Source of the DNA: Palaemon carinicauda
Lineage: Eukaryota > Arthropoda > Malacostraca > Decapoda > Palaemonidae
Length of the DNA stretch: 64,000 nucleotides
Assembly: GCF_036898095.1 (NCBI RefSeq)
Contig: NC_090766.1
Coordinates: forward strand, 32,045,472 to 32,109,471
Direction: 5' to 3'
Positions 55,286-64,000 of the stretch are shown one piece after another (within the stretch, counting starts at the first letter, position 1; each line of letters begins with the position of its first letter). A program made the translations under genes and the position numbers. The notes under the pieces were generated by a model, which worked only from the letters and a program-made list of their open reading frames with translations, ran no database searches and was not told the origin of the DNA.

Positions 55286-56508
55286 CTAAGCAGCAGGTTT
55301 TAGCACACCACCTGCTGCCACCACATAGCGCTTCAACTCTTGCACCTGCTTTGCATAGTGTTTGAAAAACACTCTTGAGGATTTCCAGCCCGTGAAAGAG
55401 TGAAGACTCTTGAAGTCCATCGACTGGAAGAAATTCAGGGAAAAGGTGACTTTCCTGGGATCATGACCTGCGGGTGTACTGTCAGGATCCGCTCTGCGAA
55501 TAAAGTAGGTGATCTTCGCCCTTAGTTGTTTGAGTGACAAATCAGACCCTGATGTTTCTCCTTTAAAGAGCTGTCCTCCACCAAAGTCTGAAGTTCTCCG
55601 AAGATAGACCTTTAGACTCTCCACTGGGCATAGAGAGACATCTTCCTTCAGGGGCCAGATTCTCCAGGGGCCCCACCGTTTGGTGGGAAGCTCGTTCTTG
55701 GCGAGAAACGTTGGGTCAGGAAAGAGGGTAAGTTTGCCTGTGTCAGCAAACTGTATCTGGCCCTCTTCTCTTGATAAAGCCACAATCTCACTGACTCGGG
55801 CTCCCGAGGCGAGAGCAAAAAGGAAAATTACTTTTTGATTCAAATCTTTCAGAGGCAAGACTCGTTGTCCAGACTTGAGGCAAACTGAAGCACTGTGTCG
55901 AGAGACCAGGAGTTAGGTCTCGGTGGAGGTGCAGGACGGAGTCTAGCACATGCCTTTGACAGCTTGTTAAAGATGTCGTCGGACAGGTCGATCTGGAAGG
56001 CATAGAGTACAGTAGTGGTCTTGTCAAGGCCGATTTGCAGGTAGAAATCGTGTTGGCTGCCAAGCCCTGTCCATGAAGGTGAATAAAGAAGGACAGACAA
56101 AAATCTAAAGAGATTTCCGTAAGATTTTTAGCCTTGACGAAGAACACCCATTTCTTCCAGGAAGACTCGTATTTACCTTCTGGTAGATTTAGTTTTGTAT
56201 TCCTCTAGGAAATCCAAACTTTTCTTCGAAATCCCAAACCTCTTCTTAACGGCTAGGGAGAGAAAATCATGAGATGTAGGTCTCGGGTTTTACTTGAAGA
56301 AGTGAAGACAGTCGACTTCTGAACTTGCTGGGATAGAACTGGGTCCGGCAGGGGAATTATCTTGGGTTGTAGCTCCAAGATTAGAGGGAACCAGTTGTTC
56401 CGGGGTCACTTGCGTGCCACTAGGGCTGCTGTTCCTTGGAAGGTTCTCAGCTTGGTGAGGACTTTCAGCAGAAGGTTGGGTGGAGGGAACAAGTAAATCT
56501 TGGACCAT
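55286..56508 (-). pseudogene. Tyrosine recombinase (element B), N-terminal half disrupted
   Basis: The catalytic region 55,858-55,286 is one intact frame: ASGARVSEIVALSREEGQIQ, LRAKITYFIRRADPDSTPAG, H-D-P-R-K, and GWKSSRVFFKHYAKQVQELK with the nucleophilic Tyr. It ends VVAAGGVLKPAA. Upstream, the frame from ATG 56,508 has TAA after VDCLHFFK (56,290). A one-base insertion after TKSTRR precedes FCLSFFIHLHGQGLAANTIS, and a further shift near 56,000 splits the linker (FQIDLSDDIFNKLSKACARL). Predicted inactive. Confidence 0.87.
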
Positions 56509-58010
56509 CTGTTCCAATCCATGTCCACTGCTTCCGCTCTGGGGTCTTCGTAAGGGGCCACATAACGAGGAAGTTGTTTGTTGTCGCTCATCGCGAAAAG
56601 GGCGATCTGCAGTTCCGGGACTTGGCGAGAGATGAAGGAGAATGAGTCTGCGTCTAGGGACCATCCTGACTCTATCGGGGTTGTAATTGATAGAGCATCC
56701 ACCGTCACGTTGCAGAATCCTTGAAGAGCGGAAGATGAGGAGTAACACTTGGTTGAGTTGGGGCGATCTTGAGCCCTGACGGTTGAGACATCTGACCACA
56801 ACGGCGCTGTCCAGAGTTAGACGGATGTGGGACGAGGGTCGTAGAGACAGCCTCTTCAGAGAAAGAAGGACCGCCATGGCCTCCAAGAAGTTGATGAGGA
56901 ACGTCTTGAAAAGGGGAGACCATGTTATTTGAACTTGTCGTTGAGGGGAGTGACTCCCCCATCCTTCTAGCGATGCATCCGTGTGGATAACGACCGACGG
57001 AGGTGGTGGTTGAAGGGGGACTGATCTCTTCAGGTTCTTTGCCTCCGACCATGGCTTTAGGAGTGAACGAAGCCTGGTTGGTAGAGGTCTCTTGGGATCT
57101 CTTCGAGCGATGGATGCATATCTTCTCCAGACTCTCAATGCATCCTTTAGCTGTGCTCGTAGCACTGGGTCTGTCACTGAAGCGATCTGGAAGGAGCCGA
57201 GCACCTGCTCCTGTTGACGTCTTGAAATCTGTTTGGATTTAAGGAGTCTCTTGACAGATCCTGCTATTTCCTTCCTTTTCTTCGGAGGGATGGAAAGACG
57301 GTGTGACTGAAGGTTCCAATGGATTCCTAGTCATTGAAACTTCTGAGCTGGAGAAAGTCGAGACTTCTTGGTGTTGATTTTGAAACCCAGATGTTCCACG
57401 AATTGGGTCACTTTTCTTGAAGCTTGCAATCGTCCAGGTAAGCCATCACCTGGACTCCTTGAAGGCGTAGCTGTTGGACGATCATTTCTGCGAGCTTTGT
57501 GAAGATCCTTGGAGCTATGTTGAGTCCGAAGGGCATGGCTCTGAAGACGTATTGCCTTCTTGGAAGCCTGAATCCTAGGTAGGAGGAGGCCTGGCGATTC
57601 ATTGGAATGTGCCAGTAGGCGTCTACCAAGTCTATCGAGACTGTGAATGCCTCTTGGGGCAGTAGGGCTCTGATGTGCTGAAGAGTTAGCATCTTGAATT
57701 TGTTGTTCATGATGAACTTGTTGAGAGGGGACAAATCCAGAATGACTATGAGTTTGTCAGAGTCCTTCTTGGGAACACAGAACAGTCTTTCCTGGAACCT
57801 GGTGGACTTTACCCTCTGGATCACCTTCTTGTTCAAGAGTTCTTGGACGTATTCTTCCAGGATGGGGGTGGAGTGTTGGAAGAATTGATGGAAGGTTGGA
57901 GGTGGTGTTACCCAACTCCACCCTAGTCCGTTCTTGATGATGCTGTGAGCCCAAGGATCAAAGGTCCAACGATTCTGGAAGAGGCGGAGTCTTACTCCCA
58001 CCGGAAGCAT
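56406..58010 (-). pseudogene. RT-RNase H (element B), deletion and nonsense
   Basis: ATG at 58,010, one base after the gag stop (TGAAATG), as in A. RT: LFCVPKKDSDKLIVILDLSP, LNKFIMNNKFKMLTLQHIRA (intact here, scrambled in A), SIDLVDAYWHIPMNRQ, FRAMPFGLNIAPRIF, MAYLDD. Immediately after YLDD a deletion of about 34 bp relative to A (near 57,427) shifts the frame. Shortly after, a TGA replaces Trp in the FQWLGIHW motif (near 57,333). RNase H pieces VVIHTDASLEGWGSH, LEAMAVLLSLKRL and LTLDSAVVVRCLN follow in 57,204 downward. The Trp codon that is a stop in element A is intact here (AEAVDMDWNRW). Confidence 0.87.
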
Positions 58011-58011
58011 T

Positions 58012-59903
58012 TCATTGCTTCTGGTTTCCCGAGGGTTTGCCACCTCGGCCGCCTGCTCCCCTCCCTCCTCTCCCTCTGGAAGGGCGTCTAGAGGAGTCTC
58101 TGCCGGAGCCTCTACCTTTGGGACGAAAGGTAGTTGACTGTCTTTCGTAGGCAGGTGTGAAGACTGGTGACTGAGCCATCACCGGCTGAGGGACCAACTG
58201 AAAGGTCTGTTGGGGCTGAGCCACCAACTGGGGAGTAGCGGGTGCCGGAAACTGGCGCTTAGCCTGTCGCTGCTGGGGCCTAAGCTTGTTAGAGTTCTTC
58301 TTAGGTTGGGGGCCCTCATCCTGAGAAGATTTCCTCCTTCTAGACATGCCCCACTTGTTGAGAAGGTTCCGGTTCTCGGTGGCGGCTCTGTCTACGATCT
58401 CTTTCACGAGATCATTGGGAAGAGGTCTTTCCCCCAAATGTTGGAGGAGATCAGTTTCCGGGGTTCGTGTTTGACGGTAGCGTCCGCAAACACGAATTCT
58501 CTACAGGCTCTCCAAGCCCTGATGAAGCTATAAAAGTCCTTCGTCAGGGTGGAGAGATGGGTCTTAGCTGAGACCATATACATGTCTGGGGTAAGAATGT
58601 CCCCGGCCATTGTCTCCAATTGCACTTGGTGAGAAAGGGAGGAGGCCAGTCTCTCTTTCGTATCCAGCTCCCGACGCAGAAGGTATTCGGAGAGCTTGGG
58701 GAGGTTCTCAGCCTCCAACTTTCCTACTGAGAAAGTTAACTGGATGTCTTTCCAGTTCTTGTCCTCAGGAGGTAGGGCGAGGGAGAGGGGGCTACATTCC
58801 TCCAATGTAGGGCAAGCTTTCCCTTCCTCCACCACTTTCAACACTGCCATCAAGATCTTTTCAGCAAAGGGGAAGACCATGGTGGCAGGAGAAAGAAAGG
58901 ATGGGTGTTTCTTGCTAAGGGCCAGCACCTTAGAGTTGGTGTAGCCCTTGCTCTTAAAGCTGCGACCAAAAGAGATTGAGTCTTGGTGTGGTCAAAGACT
59001 ATGACTTCCTTAGGCTCGGTTTCCTCCTTGGAAGCTGGCTCGGACTTGAGACGTATGTAACAGTCCGGATACGACTCAAAGCTAGGCCAAAACTCCACCT
59101 CTTCAAGGGGGACGGCGCCTAGCTTGTCATTGACGAAGATTTGTTGACATGTAATTGGCATGTGCTCGGCATGCCCCTAGGGGTTGGTCACTGAGAAAAG
59201 GGGAAGATCCTTGACATTGATCTTCTTGACCGACTGCTTCGACAGACGAAGAATCTCCCTCTTGAGGTTCTCTTGTCCTTTTCGGAACCTCTCGTCCAGG
59301 AGGGCCACCAGGGCCTGGAGACTGTCCTGGTTCTCCAGTAATGACGGAGTAGGAGTAGAAGAGGTAGAGGGGAACGGTTCCGTTACAGGAACGGAAGTAA
59401 AAGAGGGGGTGCGGGCGACTTCGCCCTCGGAGTCCGGAGCCTCCACATGCTCCTCCTCTTCTTGACCCTCGGCAATCAGGGTCCTTTCGGTGGTGTCCGA
59501 CACTTCCGACATCCGTTCCACCTCGTCAAGATGGAAGTCTTGCAGTGCGTCCGATACATCAGGTTCGACCGTCAGCTGGACGCAGGGGATCTCGGCCTTG
59601 GGGATGACAGCTTTGGGAAGAGCAAAGCTCTCATCTTCTCACTCGGGAGATAGGGCCCCGTGGCGTTCTTTTGGAAACCACGTAACCATTTGCGCAGTTT
59701 CTCTCGGGCAATGTTCCTGGCCTCCGCTGAAGGAGGGTCCTCAAACGCCTCATGGAACAGGTCCTTGCAAACGGTGCAGACCTGCAGGTCCCATAACCGG
59801 AGAGTCCCCTTGGAGATGGAACAGCTGGGGTGGGTTCGGCACGCCAGGTGGCCGTAGAAGTCCGAGCGCTGCAAAAGGCGCTCTCACACCGGATATACTC
59901 CTC
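58012..59903 (-). pseudogene. Gag-like ORF1 (element B), several frameshifts
   Basis: Follows a splice-acceptor-like cttttacag at 59,904. Pieces, in order: ACRTHPSC...VCTVC Cys/His cluster with ARNIAREKLRKWLRGFQKNA (59,874-59,572); an acidic region (59,521-59,177); EFWPSFESYPDCYIRLKSEP (59,161-58,850); SKKHPSFLSPATMVFPFAEK to CREFVFADATVKHEPRKLIS (58,928-58,404); and the Gln/Pro and Arg/Gly-rich tail (RPKGRGSGRDSSRRPSRGRG, 58,437-58,012). Homology to element A is continuous, so the breaks are mutations. Confidence 0.8.
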
Positions 59904-62280
59904 CTGTAAAAGAAAGGGGGAATGAGTCTGCGGAAGTCATGTTCAATGACTTAAAGTAAAAACTTGAAGTAATCTTAGATTAGCATTAAAGTTATTTATC
60001 TCAATATAAGATTCCTTTTCATGTGAAAGCTTAGGATAGGTAAGCTGGAAAAGAAGCAGAAAAGACACATACATGATCATCCCGCCCAGCCAATTGCCGT
60101 AACCCCACACCACAACTGATTCTAGGGGCTCTTAAAGAGCCTAAGAGATGGAAAGGATATCCATAAGGGATTAAGCCCAAATTAGACTTCCTCTGGAGAA
60201 TTAGTCATGGTAAGGGGGGACAGGAACTGAATTCATTCAGTTTAGGATAAAAAGGAGAGAAATGATCCCTCCCTATTCAGATAAGTCCCGGCAAGGGACT
60301 GCGCATGGATGCACAGAGTATGCTGGAAATATTTTTACTGCATAACTATACATCATAGTTTTCTGTCTAAGGTAAGTACTGTACCATAGATGTTCTGGAT
60401 ACCGTATATAGCTATACAATAGTCACTGCCGGCACAAGGCCGGCAAGGGAAAGGTGACAGTCCACTGAAGTAATATGATTAGGTGGCACCGGCAGCGTAG
60501 TGGTATGCCAGAAACGCGCTGGGCGCCGGCGAATCTCCATCGAGGGTGGGAACTCATCCCGGTCACCAGTCTATGTGGCAGAGAGAATAGAAGCTTCTGA
60601 ATGATGGCAGATCGCCGGCACGTCGGGGGCCCCCAGCAGTCGGCAAGCGACCGGCGAAGGTATTCCAGCACTGGCGTCAATCAATGAGACAGAGTGGATA
60701 CTATGGTACCCTGACAGCTGTTACTGGCAGGGTAGCGGCAGTGGACCGGCACTGATAGGCAGAGAGAAAGGGTAGGGGAAGAGGGAGGGAAGGGTAGTTC
60801 GTTACCCCGACCTCGTCTGCCTCCGAAAGGAGTGTTCAAATGAAAGAGAGGGGGCAATCTTTCATCCAGCCGCAACAGAGCCGGCAGTTTGCAAGAATTG
60901 CGGATGGCGGCCCGAGGGAGGACCGAAGAACACTCTAGGATAGGGAAGTCCCACGCTGGCAGACCAATTCGCTTAGGCTATCCCATAGTTCGACTATATG
61001 CGGGAAGCGTAGCAGCTCGGACTAACCCACGAAGGGACCAAGCCGAACCCACAACCCGCCGGCACAACGTGGAATTGTAGGACGGCGGACAGGGGTGTGA
61101 TGGCTAGACCAACACAAAGAGACAGAGGGGAGGAGGGGGGGGAGGAGAGGGTCCTGAGGGGGAGCGTGGGGGAAGGCGTAGCCTTCACCGGCACTCCAGG
61201 GGGGGGGGTCTGTTCCAGAACCAGCCCTATCACAGGTGTAGTAGACTTCATTCTCCAGCCTAGGGTAGGTTAGTTCAGAGAAGGTACAGCACTAGTGTAC
61301 TGTCCTAAACTATAAAGAAACAGAATCCCCTGGCCTGCCTAACCTAGGCTAGGGAAGCGAGTCCCGAACCAGGGAAGGCAGGAGTAGGACAAATCGCTAG
61401 GCCACAGGGAGGAAAGGGTCGTAACCCTACCAAGTGTGGACTAGGGGGAAAGGCAGAGCCCTTCCACCTTCGCCGACCAGCAGAGGGGAGCTGGGGGTGA
61501 ACGACTAGTACTCTGAGGTTCTATCCCAAACTCAAAGCTCATGTGCTATGGCTAGGAGTGGGGAAAGAAAATCCTAGCCTAACCCTACTCGAATGCGATT
61601 CGAGGTAAGGAGGGCTAGGATGTAGCCTAGCCTACCTCAGAGGGAGGAGATACCTTGGGTAAGGTAACTGGGGAGCATAGGAAGTATACCACAGCCCTAC
61701 GTTACGTTAGGGGCAAGGGAGTCGACTACCAAGATCACCGAGACCCTTAGTATACTTCCTCGAAGGCGAAAACATATGTGCAATCACTGAATCTTATATG
61801 TATAAATGCCTAAAATTTTCATTTCATAAATTAACACTAGGAACACTTATTATATCATGCATGAGAGTAAACAAAATCCACCTAGGCTATCGAGTCTAGG
61901 GGCTAGGTTAGGACACTAGCATACGAATCGGCTACCTACACTCGACGAAAATGGATAGTATCGGCATATTGTAATATAATTAATTCCTAGCAATGAAGAC
62001 TAAATAACTAATGCTGATAATTAGTTATAAGACCGGGTAAGCTTGTTCTGGCTAACTAAATAAAGTATGCGAGGCGAACAACAGCGTCTGACATGACGCC
62101 TCCGGCCAAGGCACAGCTCCGCCACAAAACACGGTATGTTAAGAGAAAAAAAAGAGTTACTTTATGACTAGAGCTTATTTATACAATACAAGAATATGGT
62201 CCTCAACTTTCCAGAAGAAGGCGTGGCTGAAGATTGTGATATACTGGATCACTTAGCGAAAAACTGGGAAAAGCACCTTG
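59904..62280 (-). other. Element B 5' leader, CCGGC-rich, possible intron
   Basis: Parallels the leader of element A: a CCGGC-rich part (about 60,425-61,080), GACGCCTCCGG and GGCTAACTAAATAA near the distal end, and a polypyrimidine-AG at the gag boundary. A G-run GGGGGGGGG lies near 61,201. Scattered frames here are not conserved in A. Confidence 0.55.
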
Positions 62281-62354
<74 letters not shown>

Positions 62355-62367
62355 ATATATACATATA
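62281..62367. repeat. (TA)n microsatellite, right flank of element B
   Basis: TA run beginning exactly where homology to element A stops and ending at a Tigger-like terminus. Confidence 0.95.
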
Positions 62368-62670
62368 GTGGTACCTCTACATACGAATTTAATTCGTTCC
62401 ACAACCAACTTTGGATGTAGAAAATGTTCGGATGTAGAAACGAATTTTCCCATAAGAATACATGGTAATTCATTTAATTCGCTCCTCAGCCTAAAAATCC
62501 ATAATAAATCCTTAATAAATGGCTACACATAATTACACATATGTAAAAAGGATAATTATAAAGAAATGATAAATAAAAAATGTGTTTTATTGCCACTTTA
62601 CCTTAGAGACAGGTCAACGCAGGTGTAGGATTTGCTACGCCAGGAGGAGACGGACAATCGGCGAAAAGGA
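62368..62670 (+). mobile_element. Tigger/mariner-like terminus, one end only
   Basis: AGTGGTACCTCTACATACGA then ATTTAATTCGTTCC is the type of terminal inverted repeat found on pogo/Tigger-like elements (CAGTGGTACCTC...). The first C is replaced by the adjoining TA tract. No opposite terminus is found before the window ends, so extent and autonomy are unknown. Confidence 0.45.
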
Positions 62671-62671
62671 T

Positions 62672-62715
62672 GGTGTTAACATGTTCTTTAAATAAATACT
62701 CTCTCTCTCTTTCTC

Positions 62716-62767
<52 letters not shown>

Positions 62768-62807
62768 CTTCTTCACTGTTAGTGTTTGAGAAGTCTATTA
62801 GTTTTTT

Positions 62808-62886
<79 letters not shown>

Positions 62887-63802
62887 AACAAAAATGAGAT
62901 TAAACAAAAATGTGTTGTGTACATATGATTTTTAACAGGGTTAACGAGTTGAAAGACAGTTAAATGTAACTAAAAAAACAATATCAGTGAATCTGAATTC
63001 CTTTATTAACTAAAACATATATTGATACAAACACACTCGTGTGCGTATGTGCAAACACACACACACGCACGAGGAGACACGATCAGCGAGGAGGTAGAGA
63101 TGGTGACTGCGATAACATACCGTAACTTACACTACGGAAATTTTAATCTAACTTAGCTTATTTATTTTTTTTTTCAATTTTTATGTTTCATATTTTTTAC
63201 ATTTTTTTTCTTTTAATTTTTTATTTTCATCCCTTTCAGTGACGAGTTACGGTATGTTATCGCAGTCACCATCTCTACCTCCTCCCCGACCGTCTCTCTT
63301 ATTGCGTAGCAATTCTTGCACCTGTGTGTGTGTTTGTGCATACGCACACGAGTGTGTTTGTATCAATATTTGTGTTAGTTAATAAAGGAATTCAGATTAG
63401 CTGTTATTACTTTCTTAGTTATATTTAATTGTTTTTTAACTCGTTGACGCTGTTAAAAATCATATGTACTCTAAACACATTTTTGTTTAATCTCTCTCTC
63501 TCTCGGAAAAAAAAATAATAGACGTATCTAAGGGCTCTTACACACGAGGACACTGCCCTGGCAACTAGTGAGCCACTCACATACCTCAGTCGGAAGAATG
63601 GCGGCAACCGTCAGTGTCCGCCACGTGTTGCGGGAGCGAGACACCGAAATATCTGTTGCCCGGAAGTTGTCTGCTTGGGACACTGCTGTTGCCTCGTGTG
63701 AAAGCTCCATTTGATAATATGGGAGGCAACTAGTGTCCGACACCGGTGGCGGACACTAGTGTCCTCGTGTGTAAGGGCTCTAACACTATAACAGCGAAGA
63801 AG

Positions 63803-63873
<71 letters not shown>

Positions 63874-63890
63874 ATTTAAAGAACATGTCA
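62672..63890. repeat. Foldback (long inverted repeat) with microsatellite arms
   Basis: Outer arms: AACATGTTCTTTAAATAAA then (CT)n at about 62,675-62,764, matched by (GA)n then TTTATTTAAAGAACATGTCA near 63,805-63,890. Inner arms of about 250 bp: 62,880-63,136 and 63,240-63,500 pair over GAGATTAAACAAAAATGTGT, CATATGATTTTTAACAG, CTGAATTCCTTTATTAACTA, ACAAACACACTCGTGTGCGT and GATGGTGACTGCGATAACAT. The spacer is about 100 bp, T-rich. A MITE lies between inner and outer right arms. Confidence 0.8.
63529..63783. mobile_element. MITE, about 255 bp
   Basis: Terminal inverted repeats GGGCTCTTACACACGAGG plus ACACT (left) and AGTGTCCTCGTGTGTAAG plus GGCTCT (right), 23 of 26 positions matching. The inside is G+C-richer than its surroundings with no ORF. 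Target duplication is uncertain (TCTAA on both sides is possible). Superfamily not assigned. Confidence 0.7.
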
Positions 63891-64000
63891 ATGCTATGTT
63901 TAGAGAGAAACAGAAAAAGAGAGAAGTCTTATTTAAAAGAGCTTGTTAATACTATCATGGTTTTCTTTGCTTCACATTTTTCTTTCGTTCTATTCATCAC

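Larger units (their letters stand above)
53918..62280 (-). mobile_element. DIRS1-like retrotransposon, element B (8.4 kb, right end missing)
   Basis: Same family and orientation as element A, with the same order of parts. The left (3') terminal repeat and internal complementary region are present. The right end stops at GGGAAAAGCACCTTGTC, before the terminal repeat, where (TA)n begins. It is clearly diverged from A, so it is an independent copy rather than a recent duplicate. Gag, RT and YR are all broken. Confidence 0.92.

Overview
The window looks like intron-rich, repeat-saturated animal DNA, most likely from a decapod crustacean. The evidence is long (TA)n, (AG)n and (ATT)n microsatellites, DIRS1-like and Penelope-like retroelements, and an arthropod-type ionotropic receptor (IR) gene. 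A dispersed (TTA)n-anchored repeat resembles repeats I associate from memory with caridean shrimp genomes; that taxonomic step is inference only. I see no bacterial genes, CRISPR arrays, operons, rRNA or free-standing tRNA genes.

Region 1 (319-13830, + strand) is the only convincing host gene. Ten exons join with compatible splice phases into one 629-residue open frame, partial at the N-terminus. It encodes an IR: N-terminal domain, split ligand-binding domain, M1, pore, M3 and M4. Its introns hold a tRNA-derived SINE, LINE tails, dispersed repeats and at least four unrelated tandem arrays. One array supplies the splice acceptor of an exon.

Region 2 (15.6-20.6 kb) holds a SINE, a 3.7-kb GAATTC-rich minisatellite and a dispersed-repeat copy. 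Region 3 (20.64-29.70 kb) is a head-to-head pair of Penelope-like elements (RT plus GIY-YIG endonuclease) about 75 bp apart. Each outer end has a TATA box, an initiator, a hammerhead-ribozyme motif and the first codons of the next ORF. One arm is split by a 3,971-bp Tigger/pogo transposon whose empty target site survives in the other arm.

Region 4 (29.7-42.5 kb) is a graveyard: dispersed repeats, a second SINE, RT remnants including a Ty3/gypsy fragment, a 63-bp minisatellite, a third Penelope-type end with a hammerhead motif, a large inverted composite repeat and a gag-like remnant. Region 5 (42.55-62.28 kb) holds two minus-strand DIRS1-like elements, A and B, each with gag-like, RT/RNase H and tyrosine recombinase (YR) frames, inverted terminal repeats and an internal complementary region that records the circle junction. 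Both sit inside (TA)n microsatellites. They carry different inactivating lesions and B lacks its right terminal repeat. Region 6 (62.37-64 kb) has a Tigger-like terminus, a foldback repeat and a nested MITE.

The mobile elements are autonomous-type cassettes that are now broken, and they do not form a pathway with the receptor gene. The most notable points are the promoter-hammerhead-ORF-start module of the Penelope-like elements, the filled and empty transposon sites side by side, and the DIRS elements with readable circle-junction memory embedded in (TA)n tracts.
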